Origin: Oscillospiraceae bacterium | Lineage (GTDB): Bacteria > Bacillota > Clostridia > Oscillospirales > Acutalibacteraceae | Direction: 5' to 3' | Assembly: GCA_003505905.1 (NCBI GenBank) | Contig: DNXM01000213.1 | Span: forward strand, 1-5,333 | DNA: 5,333 nt | Shown here: positions 1 to 5,333 of the stretch, one piece after another | Layout: each line of letters starts with the position of its first letter | How positions within the stretch are numbered: the first letter of the stretch is position 1 | Made by a program: the position numbers and the translations under genes | The notes under the pieces: model-generated | What the model was told of the DNA's origin: nothing | Database searches by the model: none | The model's input: the letters and a program-made list of their open reading frames with translations, nothing else

Positions 1-521
1 TTGCTTTGGGCGATATTGTTACCTCCCGTTCGGCAAGGGTGGCAGGCGATGATTTTGACGATGCCATTATTGCCTACATTAAAAAGAAGTACAATCTGCT
101 TGTCGGTGAGCGCAGTGCGGAGGATATCAAAATCCGCATCGGTTCCGCTTACCCCTATGAGGGCGAGGGTGCCATGAATGTCAAGGGTCGTAACCTGATG
201 GACGGTCTGCCCAAGAATGTGGAAGTGACCTCCGAGGAAATCCGTGAGGCGCTTTCCGACCCGGTCAATCAGATTATTGATGCCATTCGTTCCACGCTGG
301 AAAAAACACCGCCCGAATTGGCGGCGGATATCATCGACCACGGCATCACGCTCACCGGCGGCGGTGCGTTACTGCGTGGTTTGGATAAGCTCATTTCCAT
401 GGAAACAAAAATGCCCGTTCACATTGCCGAAAAGCCGTTGGACTGCGTGGTTGACGGTACGGGTATCTGCTTGGAGCATGACGCCCTCGGCACACTCAGC
501 GGAGAAAAGAAGAAGAGGTAA
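1..521 (+). CDS. mreB: Rod shape-determining protein MreB (C-terminal half, 5' truncated by the window)
   Basis: The reading frame is open from the first complete codon at base 3 and ends at TAA 519-521. About 172 residues are visible, roughly the C-terminal half of a protein that is usually about 335-345 residues. The fragment begins in the nucleotide-binding core with [20 protein letters not shown], which matches the MreB pattern (G)GIVTSxSIRVAGDxxDxAI. Near its end, [15 protein letters not shown] (bases 339-383) is the actin/Hsp70-type adenosine-binding loop, followed by [10 protein letters not shown], also typical of MreB. The protein ends in a basic GEKKKR tail. MreB is a cytoplasmic bacterial actin that forms ATP-dependent membrane-bound filaments and directs side-wall peptidoglycan synthesis. 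The mreC and mreD genes directly downstream favour MreB proper, although the paralogue Mbl cannot be excluded from this half alone. The TTG at base 6 is an internal codon, not a start. Confidence 0.96.
   Translation, partial: ALGDIVTSRSARVAGDDFDDAIIAYIKKKYNLLVGERSAEDIKIRIGSAYPYEGEGAMNVKGRNLMDGLPKNVEVTSEEIREALSDPVNQIIDAIRSTLEKTPPELAADIIDHGITLTGGGALLRGLDKLISMETKMPVHIAEKPLDCVVDGTGICLEHDALGTLSGEKKKR
514..518 (+). promoter_or_regulatory. Ribosome binding site of mreC
   Basis: AGAGG lies 9 bases upstream of the mreC ATG at 528 and inside the last codons of mreB. Translation of mreC is therefore probably coupled to termination of mreB, whose stop codon lies between this site and the start. Confidence 0.55.
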
Positions 522-527
522 GCCGCC

Positions 528-1388
528 ATGCGCAGCTTTTTCAAAAGCAATCGCTTTAAGGGCTTCTTGGGCGTGTTCGGCGTGTTGCTGTCGGCCGTTA
601 TTTTTGCGGCGGAAACCAACACGGCGTCTTCCCCGGCTTCTACCGTTTTCGGCACGCTTTTTATGCCGCTTCAGTCGCTTTCCTCTCACATTGCCGAAAG
701 TGTGAAGGATTTCAACATTCACTTTCGCTCGGCGCAAACCTATGCCGAGCAGGTGAAAAAGCTGGAAAAAGAGCTTGCCGAATATCAGCAGCAGCTTGTG
801 GATTACGAAAAGAGCAAACAGCAGTTGGCTTTGTACGAAGAATTCCTGGAGCTAAAAAAACAGCACGAGGATTATCAATTTGAAAGTGCGTCCGTCATCG
901 GCCACGATGCGGCGGATGTTTACAGCACCTTTACGCTCAATAAGGGCACGCTTGACGGTGTGGCGGTGAACAACCCCGTTATCTACGGCAAGTACCTCAT
1001 CGGCGTTGTCGTCAAGGCGGCGCCGACTTATTGCGTGGTCAACACGGTGCTCAATCCGTCGGTCAACGCCGGCGCATACGAGGTGCGCACCCGTGAAACA
1101 GGCTATTCCACCACCACGGCGGAATTGGCGGCGCAGGGCAAGTGCCGCCTGTCCGGCTTGGTGCGAACCACCTCGGTGGCTCCGGGCGGAATTGTCTGCA
1201 CCTCGGGCACGGGCGGTATCTACCCGGCGGATTTGATTATCGGCGTTGTGGATGAAGTGAAAAACGACACCACAAACATTTCGTCCTACGCCGTCATCAG
1301 CACGCAGGTGGATTTTTCCGAACTGCGGGATGTGTTTGTCATTACCTCATTCCGTGGAATGGGAGTTTCGACAAAAATAGGAGGCTGA
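528..1388 (+). CDS. mreC: Rod shape-determining protein MreC
   Basis: This encodes 286 residues, a normal MreC length. A short basic cytoplasmic N-terminus (MRSFFKSNRFK) precedes one membrane segment at about residues 12-28. A long charged coiled-coil region follows at about 68-116, rich in K, E and Q. The periplasmic-side beta-barrel domain runs from about 120 to 277. Family landmarks in that domain are LNKGTLDGVAVNNPVI (about 137-152), GKYLIGVV (154-161), GGIVCTSGTGGIYPADLIIG (220-239) and DFSELRDVFVI (262-272). MreC is a bitopic membrane protein that oligomerises outside the membrane, binds PBP2 and promotes its activity while linking it to MreB. The gene starts 6 bases after the mreB stop and ends 2 bases before mreD, so the three are almost certainly co-transcribed. 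All expected domains are present and nothing appears broken. Confidence 0.96.
   Translation: MRSFFKSNRFKGFLGVFGVLLSAVIFAAETNTASSPASTVFGTLFMPLQSLSSHIAESVKDFNIHFRSAQTYAEQVKKLEKELAEYQQQLVDYEKSKQQLALYEEFLELKKQHEDYQFESASVIGHDAADVYSTFTLNKGTLDGVAVNNPVIYGKYLIGVVVKAAPTYCVVNTVLNPSVNAGAYEVRTRETGYSTTTAELAAQGKCRLSGLVRTTSVAPGGIVCTSGTGGIYPADLIIGVVDEVKNDTTNISSYAVISTQVDFSELRDVFVITSFRGMGVSTKIGG
1379..1384 (+). promoter_or_regulatory. Ribosome binding site of mreD
   Basis: A perfect AGGAGG sits 6 bases before the ATG at 1391. It overlaps the last codons of mreC, whose TGA (1386-1388) lies between the site and the start. This arrangement fixes the mreD start and suggests translational coupling. Confidence 0.8.
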
Positions 1389-1390
1389 GC

Positions 1391-1924
1391 ATGATTCCGC
1401 AGTCTTTGCGAGAAAATAAGCCGAAAATTCTGCGTCGCTTGACCTTTTTCGGCATCTTTTCGGCAGTCGCCTTGGTGCAGAACATCGGGCTGCTGCCCGA
1501 AATTGTCGGCTTGCGCTTTTTGCCGCTGTTGCCGTTGACGGTTGCCGTGAGTAGGTTCGAGCGGGAAACCTACGGGTTGAATTTCGGCTTGCTGGCAGGC
1601 GTTTTGTGCGATTTGAACATAGGGCGAGCGGACGGAGCTCATGCGTTGTTTTTTGCGCTGATGGGTTTTGTCTGCGGTTTGCTGATGACCTACTTGATGA
1701 TGAATAATCTCATTACGGCGTCGCTTTTGGCTGCCGTGTGGGAGTTACTTTATGCCTTGTTCGGCTATGTGCTTCACTGCGGCTTTTCGGGCGGCTCCTT
1801 GCGGGAGCTGTTCGGCTTTTATTTGCCGAGCGCTCTGCTGAATCTGCTGACGATGCCGTTGATTTACTATTTGGTGCGTGCCGTGAACAAGCAGTTCCGT
1901 CTGATGGAGAACGAAGAAATCTGA
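1391..1924 (+). CDS. mreD: Rod shape-determining protein MreD
   Basis: This encodes 177 residues and is strongly hydrophobic, with five or six likely membrane segments at about 17-37, 42-54, 61-79, 84-104, 107-128 and 140-164. After a basic N-terminus (RENKPKILRR) comes the family-typical GLNFGLLAGVLCDLNIG at about 62-78, which matches the GxxxGxxxD pattern of MreD in its central helices. The protein ends in a short polar tail. MreD is the integral membrane partner of MreC in the elongasome and is thought to modulate how MreC activates PBP2. MreD sequences diverge widely, so the assignment rests on topology, this motif and the position between mreC and the PBP2 gene. Length is normal for the family (about 160-180). 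The start is supported by the perfect Shine-Dalgarno sequence just upstream. Confidence 0.93.
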   Translation: MIPQSLRENKPKILRRLTFFGIFSAVALVQNIGLLPEIVGLRFLPLLPLTVAVSRFERETYGLNFGLLAGVLCDLNIGRADGAHALFFALMGFVCGLLMTYLMMNNLITASLLAAVWELLYALFGYVLHCGFSGGSLRELFGFYLPSALLNLLTMPLIYYLVRAVNKQFRLMENEEI

Positions 1925-1941
1925 CAAGCGTCCGAAGTCGG

Positions 1942-1949
1942 AAAGGAGG
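1942..1949 (+). promoter_or_regulatory. Ribosome binding site deciding the PBP2 start
   Basis: AAAGGAGG lies 7 bases upstream of the ATG at 1957. This near-ideal site decides the start. The frame is open further upstream to a GTG at 1738, but that extension would overlap mreD by almost 190 bases. Confidence 0.85.
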
Positions 1950-1956
1950 GACCGTT

Positions 1957-4011
1957 ATGGAAAGCAAAGATGTTTTTCGCCGCAGGGGAAGAGTTTGCCT
2001 GGGCTTGGTTTTTGCTGTTCTGACGGTCTTTTGTTTTACCTTTTTTAAGATTCAGGTTATCGACGGCGAAGAATATGTGAAAGCCGGCGAACAAATCAAA
2101 GTTAAAAATGTGGAGGTTGAGGGCGCAAGAGGCGAAATCCTTGACCGCAACGGCAGTCCCTTGGTGACCAACCGTCAGGGTAATTCCATTGTGTTCGATT
2201 CGGCTTTTTTTCCGTCAAGCGATGAACAGACGGAGCGCAACAAAATCATCTATTCGCTCATCTGCCTGTTTGAGCAGCAGGGCGTGGAATGGAACGACAA
2301 TTTGCCGATTGTGCTGAACAAGGACGGAACAAGCTTTTCGTTCGTTGCCGACCGTGAAAAGGATATTGACTATCTGCGCACCGATGTTTTGGAGCTGAAC
2401 GGCTACGCTACGGCGCAGAACTGCATGGATGCCTTTCTTGAGAATTACGGGCTGGAAAAGTTCCCCTTGGCGATTGCCCGCAAAATGGCGTCCGTTTTCT
2501 ACGGAATGCACATGGTCGAATTCGGTGTGGCGAACACCTACACCTTTGCCGATGATGTGCCCAACGACATGGTGTCGAAAATCAAAGAAAATTCCAACTT
2601 CTACCGAGGGGTCGATGTCGAAATCGTTTCGTATCGTGAGTACACCGACGGTGATTTGCTGCCTCATGTGCTCGGGCGTGTCGGCGTCATCAGCGCAGAG
2701 GAATATGAAAAATCAAAAGAAGAAAAAACAGGCTACCGCATGAATTCGATTATCGGCAAGGACGGAATCGAAAGCGCAATGGAAGAGTATTTGCGCGGCA
2801 CCGTGGGCGAAAAGAGCATTGTCACCGACTCCAAGGGCAATGTCACCACGAACTACACCGTTGAGCCGACGCAGGGCAACACGGTTGTGCTGACGATTGA
2901 AAAGAATTTGCAGGAGGTTGCAAAGAACGCCTTGGCGGAAGGCTTGGAGGCGCTGCGGGAAAACAGCGTGGTCAACCCGGCAGGTGCGATTATCATTGAA
3001 GATGTCAACAACGGCGAGATTCTCGCCAGCTCGTCTTACCCGGGTTACGATATTACCACCTTTGCGGAGGATTATGCCGCTTTAAGCAAAGATTCCCGTG
3101 CTCCGCTTTGGAACCGTGCGCTGAAAAGCACCTACTCTCCCGGCTCCACAATGAAGCCCTGCACCGCCATTGCGGCATTGGAGGAGGGCGTTATCACACG
3201 GGATACCTATTTCCGCTGCACAAGAAGCCACACTTACTTGAAGCACCAATTCCAATGCTTGCAGCCGCATAAGAAATTGACAATGAATGTGGTGTCCGCC
3301 ATCAACGAATCGTGCAACATTTTCTTTTACAATGTTGCCGAGCGGATGAACATTGAAACCATCAATGAATATGCGGGTATTATGGGGTTAGGTTCGAAAA
3401 CGGGCGTGGAATTGCCCGAAGCAAATGGCATTTTGGACAGCCCCGAATACCGTGCCTCGATTAAGCAGGAGTGGCAGCCGGGCTTCACCCTGCAAAACGC
3501 CATCGGTAACGGCGGTAATATGTTTACGCCCGTTCAGTTGGTCAATTACTGTTCAACCATTGCCAACGGCGGCACACGCTACCGTCCGCACTTTGTGAAA
3601 AACATTAAGTCCTACGATTACAGCGAAACCGTGTTGGACAACAGCTCGCAGGTTGTTTTGCGCACGGGCATCAAGGAAAGCACGCTGAAAACCGTGCGGG
3701 AAGGCATGGCTTTGGTCGGTTCGGTCGGTTACTGTTCGAATGCGTTCAAAAAGCTGCCCGTTAAAGCGGCGGCAAAAACGGGTACCTCGCAGGTTGACCG
3801 AAAAATCAACGGCTACACCGTGACCACGAACAACGGCTTCCTGATTACGTATGCTCCTGCGGACAATCCGCAAATTGCCATTTGCATTGCCGCAGAGGGT
3901 GCAGGCAGCGGTTCATCCCTTGCGCCGATTGCCGCAAGGGTTTACGATTACTATTTTAACGAAATGAACAGCTTGGATGAGCCTCAAATTGAAAACGAAT
4001 TACTCAAATAA
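1957..4011 (+). CDS. mrdA: Penicillin-binding protein 2, class B peptidoglycan transpeptidase of the elongasome
   Basis: This encodes 684 residues from the ATG that follows a strong ribosome binding site. A short cytoplasmic N-terminus (MESKDVFRRRGR) precedes one membrane anchor at about 13-31. The dimerisation/pedestal domain follows, opening with ARGEILDRNGSPLVTN (57-72) and closing with GKDGIESAMEEYLRGTVG (267-284). The transpeptidase domain (about 340-668) carries all three catalytic motifs: SxxK as S397-T-M-K400 in YSPGSTMKP, SxN as S452-C-N454, and KTG as K607-T-G609 followed by TS. AIGNGGNMFTPVQLV (515-529) and IANGG (535-539) are further family marks. The enzyme cross-links peptidoglycan stem peptides outside the membrane during side-wall growth, is expected to be the beta-lactam target, and normally partners the SEDS glycosyltransferase RodA, which is not in the window. 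The position after mreBCD supports the PBP2 (mrdA/pbpA) role over the divisome paralogue FtsI. The pedestal is longer than in E. coli PBP2, as is common in Gram-positives. Confidence 0.95.
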   Translation: MESKDVFRRRGRVCLGLVFAVLTVFCFTFFKIQVIDGEEYVKAGEQIKVKNVEVEGARGEILDRNGSPLVTNRQGNSIVFDSAFFPSSDEQTERNKIIYSLICLFEQQGVEWNDNLPIVLNKDGTSFSFVADREKDIDYLRTDVLELNGYATAQNCMDAFLENYGLEKFPLAIARKMASVFYGMHMVEFGVANTYTFADDVPNDMVSKIKENSNFYRGVDVEIVSYREYTDGDLLPHVLGRVGVISAEEYEKSKEEKTGYRMNSIIGKDGIESAMEEYLRGTVGEKSIVTDSKGNVTTNYTVEPTQGNTVVLTIEKNLQEVAKNALAEGLEALRENSVVNPAGAIIIEDVNNGEILASSSYPGYDITTFAEDYAALSKDSRAPLWNRALKSTYSPGSTMKPCTAIAALEEGVITRDTYFRCTRSHTYLKHQFQCLQPHKKLTMNVVSAINESCNIFFYNVAERMNIETINEYAGIMGLGSKTGVELPEANGILDSPEYRASIKQEWQPGFTLQNAIGNGGNMFTPVQLVNYCSTIANGGTRYRPHFVKNIKSYDYSETVLDNSSQVVLRTGIKESTLKTVREGMALVGSVGYCSNAFKKLPVKAAAKTGTSQVDRKINGYTVTTNNGFLITYAPADNPQIAICIAAEGAGSGSSLAPIAARVYDYYFNEMNSLDEPQIENELLK

Positions 4012-4021
4012 AACGATGTTG

Positions 4022-4027
4022 AAAGGA
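4022..4027 (+). promoter_or_regulatory. Ribosome binding site of the aldolase-like gene
   Basis: AAAGGA lies 10 bases before the ATG at 4038. In-frame ATGs at 4044 and 4053 are further away and less well placed. An ATG at 4027 is out of frame. Confidence 0.55.
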
Positions 4028-4037
4028 TGAAGACAAG

Positions 4038-5159
4038 ATGGAAATGGATTTGATGCAGGCAAAGTCAGCCGTAATCGAAGCAGGAAAAAAGCTGGTGGAA
4101 ACCGGCTTGATTGCCCGCACATGGGGCAATGTCAGTTGCCGCATTAACGAAAAAGAATTTGTAATTACGCCGAGCGGTCGCTCTTATGAAAGCCTGACCC
4201 CGGACGAAATCGTTTTGGTGCGCATTGAGGATTTGAGCTACGACGGCGATGTGAAGCCGTCAAGCGAAAAGGGCGTTCACGCCTCGGCTTACCGTTTGCG
4301 CCCCGATGTAAACTTTGTCATTCACACGCACCAGGTCAATGCGTCCGCAGTCAGTGCTTTGGGTCGGGATATGACGGTTGACAGTGCCATGCACGCCTCG
4401 GTTTTGGGCAATAAGGTGCCGTTAGCGGCATATGGCTTGCCCGGCACGAAAAAGCTGAAAATGGGTGTCTACACCGCCATTGAGCAAAACCCCGACAGCA
4501 AGGCGGTTATCATGGCGCACCACGGTGCGGTTTGCATGGGTGCGGACAGCAACGAGGCGTTCTTTGTGGCGCAGACGCTGGAGGATGCCTGCCATGTTTT
4601 CCTTGCCAAAAAGCATAACGGTGTCAAACAAATCGAAAAGCCGATTTGCTACAGCTCCATTCGCAACGGCGAAAATATGGTGCTTTCGGGCGATGACGGT
4701 TCAAGCTTTGAAACGCCGTTGAGCAAGGAGCTGAATCGGGATGATTTTGGTGCGGCGGCGATGCACCGTGATATTTATTTGGCAAGACCCGAAATCAATG
4801 CCATTGTTCATGCGGCTACCCCCGAGATTTTGGCGGCGCAGGATAAGTGCCGCGGCAAGCTCAAGCCCATGCTGGACGATTACGCACAGATTGCGGGCGT
4901 CAGCGTGAAAAAGGCGAAAAAAGAGAACGCCGTTAAGGCGCTCAAGGGCAGAAGCGCCGTGTTTGTCAAGGGTGGCGGCGTGCTTTGCTGCGGACCCGAT
5001 ATGTACGATGCCAATGCCATTCGCATGGTGGTGGAAAAGAACTGCCAAACCTTCTTGGCATCCTGCAGCTTCGGCGTTGCCAACTATATCGGCTTTTTCG
5101 ATGCACTTTTGATGCGTTTTGTCTATATGAAAAAGTATTCCAAGCAGAAGAATCAATAA
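4038..5159 (+). CDS. Class II aldolase/adducin family protein with a degenerate second aldolase-like half
   Basis: This encodes 373 residues, well above the usual 200-260 for single-domain class II aldolases. Residues 1-195 form a canonical domain. WGNVSCR (29-35) and ITPSGRSYESL (43-53) form the phosphate/substrate-binding part, and E77 is the likely catalytic acid. H96-T-H98 and H162 (in AHHG) are the expected Zn/divalent metal ligands, with VPLAAYGLPGT (127-137) between them. This is the fold of L-fuculose-phosphate aldolase and L-ribulose-5-phosphate 4-epimerase, which cleave or epimerise sugar phosphates in the cytoplasm. Residues about 237-340 repeat the second part of that domain but lack most metal ligands. 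The C-terminus ends in a basic MKKYSKQKNQ. The gene follows PBP2 by 26 bases with no visible terminator, so it may belong to the same operon, though its link to wall synthesis is unclear. The substrate cannot be named from sequence alone; the family call is firm, the exact enzyme is not. Confidence 0.9.
   Translation: MEMDLMQAKSAVIEAGKKLVETGLIARTWGNVSCRINEKEFVITPSGRSYESLTPDEIVLVRIEDLSYDGDVKPSSEKGVHASAYRLRPDVNFVIHTHQVNASAVSALGRDMTVDSAMHASVLGNKVPLAAYGLPGTKKLKMGVYTAIEQNPDSKAVIMAHHGAVCMGADSNEAFFVAQTLEDACHVFLAKKHNGVKQIEKPICYSSIRNGENMVLSGDDGSSFETPLSKELNRDDFGAAAMHRDIYLARPEINAIVHAATPEILAAQDKCRGKLKPMLDDYAQIAGVSVKKAKKENAVKALKGRSAVFVKGGGVLCCGPDMYDANAIRMVVEKNCQTFLASCSFGVANYIGFFDALLMRFVYMKKYSKQKNQ
4266..4607 (+). 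other. Metal-binding core of the first aldolase domain (intact copy)
   Basis: Residues 77-190 of the aldolase-like protein. It carries E77, H96, H98 and H162, the full set expected for divalent-metal catalysis in class II aldolases. The stretch HASAYRLRPDVN (81-92) leading into the HTH motif reappears in altered form 162 residues later. Confidence 0.75.
4752..5057 (+). other. Degenerate second copy of the aldolase core
   Basis: Residues 239-340 of the same protein align by eye with residues 77-190. HRDIYLARPEIN (243-254) matches HASAYRLRPDVN (81-92) at a fixed offset of 162, sharing H, Y, R, P and N with conservative D/E and V/I exchanges. SAVFVKGGGVLCCG (306-319) matches KAVIMAHHGAVCMG (155-168) at an offset of 151. 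At the catalytic positions E77 becomes A239, H98 becomes A260 and H162 becomes G313; only H96 has a counterpart, H258. The GNVS and PSG motifs of the domain's N-terminal part are not seen in this copy. It is probably a non-catalytic, structural half. Confidence 0.65.
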
Positions 5160-5174
5160 GATTTTTTGAACGAA

Positions 5175-5184
5175 AAGGGGGGAG
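5175..5184 (+). promoter_or_regulatory. Ribosome binding site of the comM/yifB gene
   Basis: The purine run AAGGGGGGAG ends 4 bases before the GTG at 5189; its AAGGGG part lies 8 bases upstream. It supports the GTG as the start, in agreement with the conserved N-terminus it produces. Confidence 0.6.
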
Positions 5185-5188
5185 CGCC

Positions 5189-5333
5189 GTGTTTGCACAG
5201 GTGAACAGTGTCGGTTTGTTCGGTATGGTGGCCTATCCGATGAAAATTGAAGCGGACCTTTCCAGAGGAATGCCGAAATTCGACATGGTCGGCTTGCCCG
5301 ATGCGGCGGTGAGCGAATCCCGTGAACGGGTGC
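5189..5333 (+). CDS. comM: YifB/ComM family Mg chelatase-like AAA+ ATPase (N-terminal 48 codons, 3' truncated by the window)
   Basis: The frame starts with GTG and runs open to the window edge. The product begins MFAQVNSVGLFGMVAYPMKI and continues with a stretch containing FDMVGLPDAAVSESRERV (residues 31-48). This is the conserved start of the YifB/ComM family (MFAxVxSxAlxGxxAxxVxVEvdxxxGLPxFxIVGLPDxAVxESRERV). The visible part belongs to the N-terminal ribosomal-S5/Lon-protease-like domain; the AAA+ ATPase module with its Walker motifs and the C-terminal Mg-chelatase-like domain would lie beyond the window. In naturally competent bacteria ComM is a hexameric helicase that promotes branch migration during integration of incoming DNA; in many other bacteria the role of the homologue is less clear. 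The gene starts 29 bases after the aldolase-like gene and could be co-transcribed with it. The match over 48 residues is strong, but function is inferred from the family. Confidence 0.9.
   Translation, partial: MFAQVNSVGLFGMVAYPMKIEADLSRGMPKFDMVGLPDAAVSESRERV

Noticed and set aside
244..705. 153-codon plus-strand open frame across the mreB/mreC junction
   Set aside because: Its product is rich in R, W, C and S, as expected from an out-of-frame reading of GC-rich codons, and it overlaps two well-supported genes.
1738..1956. In-frame upstream extension of PBP2 by 73 codons to a GTG at 1738
   Set aside because: It would overlap mreD in another frame, its sequence resembles no PBP N-terminus, and the ATG at 1957 has a near-perfect ribosome binding site and places a normal short cytoplasmic tail before the membrane anchor.
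2206..2600. Long region between the start of the PBP2 pedestal and its conserved end as a possible inserted domain
   Set aside because: Gram-positive PBP2 homologues are commonly around 700 residues with an enlarged pedestal, so 684 residues is normal, and the region keeps the composition of its surroundings.
3712..3731. Short direct repeat (GGTCGGTT-type units) in the PBP2 gene
   Set aside because: It is only two adjacent partial copies encoding a V-G-S-V-G stretch within a conserved domain; this is compatible with codon choice and chance.
5161..5170. Run of six T (5162-5167) after the aldolase-like stop as a possible intrinsic terminator
   Set aside because: No GC-rich inverted repeat precedes it; upstream bases are A-rich coding sequence for KKYSKQKNQ, so a hairpin is not supported.
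4701..5198. 165-codon antisense open frame opposite the end of the aldolase-like gene
   Set aside because: It is fully antisense to a conserved gene, has no recognisable domain, and long antisense frames are common in sequence of this composition.

Overview
The window is a densely packed, entirely plus-strand stretch of bacterial chromosome. It carries the rod-shape (elongasome) cluster mreB (3' end only), mreC, mreD and the class B transpeptidase PBP2. A class II aldolase-family gene follows, then the first 48 codons of a YifB/ComM-type Mg-chelatase-like ATPase gene. The gaps between genes are 6, 2, 32, 26 and 29 bases. Each internal gene has a purine-rich ribosome binding site, and no hairpin terminator is visible, so the six genes could be one transcription unit.

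Organism (inference): the mreBCD-pbp2 order, the strong AGGAGG-type ribosome binding sites, the long PBP2 with a large pedestal domain, and the moderate GC content with many C/G-ending codons suggest a Gram-positive anaerobe of the Clostridia, perhaps in the Oscillospiraceae/Ruminococcaceae area. No rRNA or taxon marker is present to confirm this.

Layout: 1-521 mreB C-terminal half; 528-1388 mreC; 1391-1924 mreD; 1957-4011 PBP2 (mrdA/pbpA type); 4038-5159 class II aldolase-like protein; 5189-5333 start of comM/yifB. No intergenic stretch exceeds 32 bases. No RNA gene, mobile element, CRISPR array or long repeat is seen.

How the genes work together: MreB forms membrane-associated filaments. 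MreC and MreD are the membrane/extracytoplasmic partners that link the filament to and activate the peptidoglycan synthase. PBP2 performs the transpeptidation for side-wall elongation. The aldolase-like protein and ComM have no obvious role in cell-wall elongation and may simply share transcription.

The most unusual item is the aldolase-like protein. Its first half is a canonical class II aldolase domain with its metal ligands. Its second half looks like a shortened, degenerate copy of the same fold that has lost two of the three metal histidines and the acidic catalytic residue.
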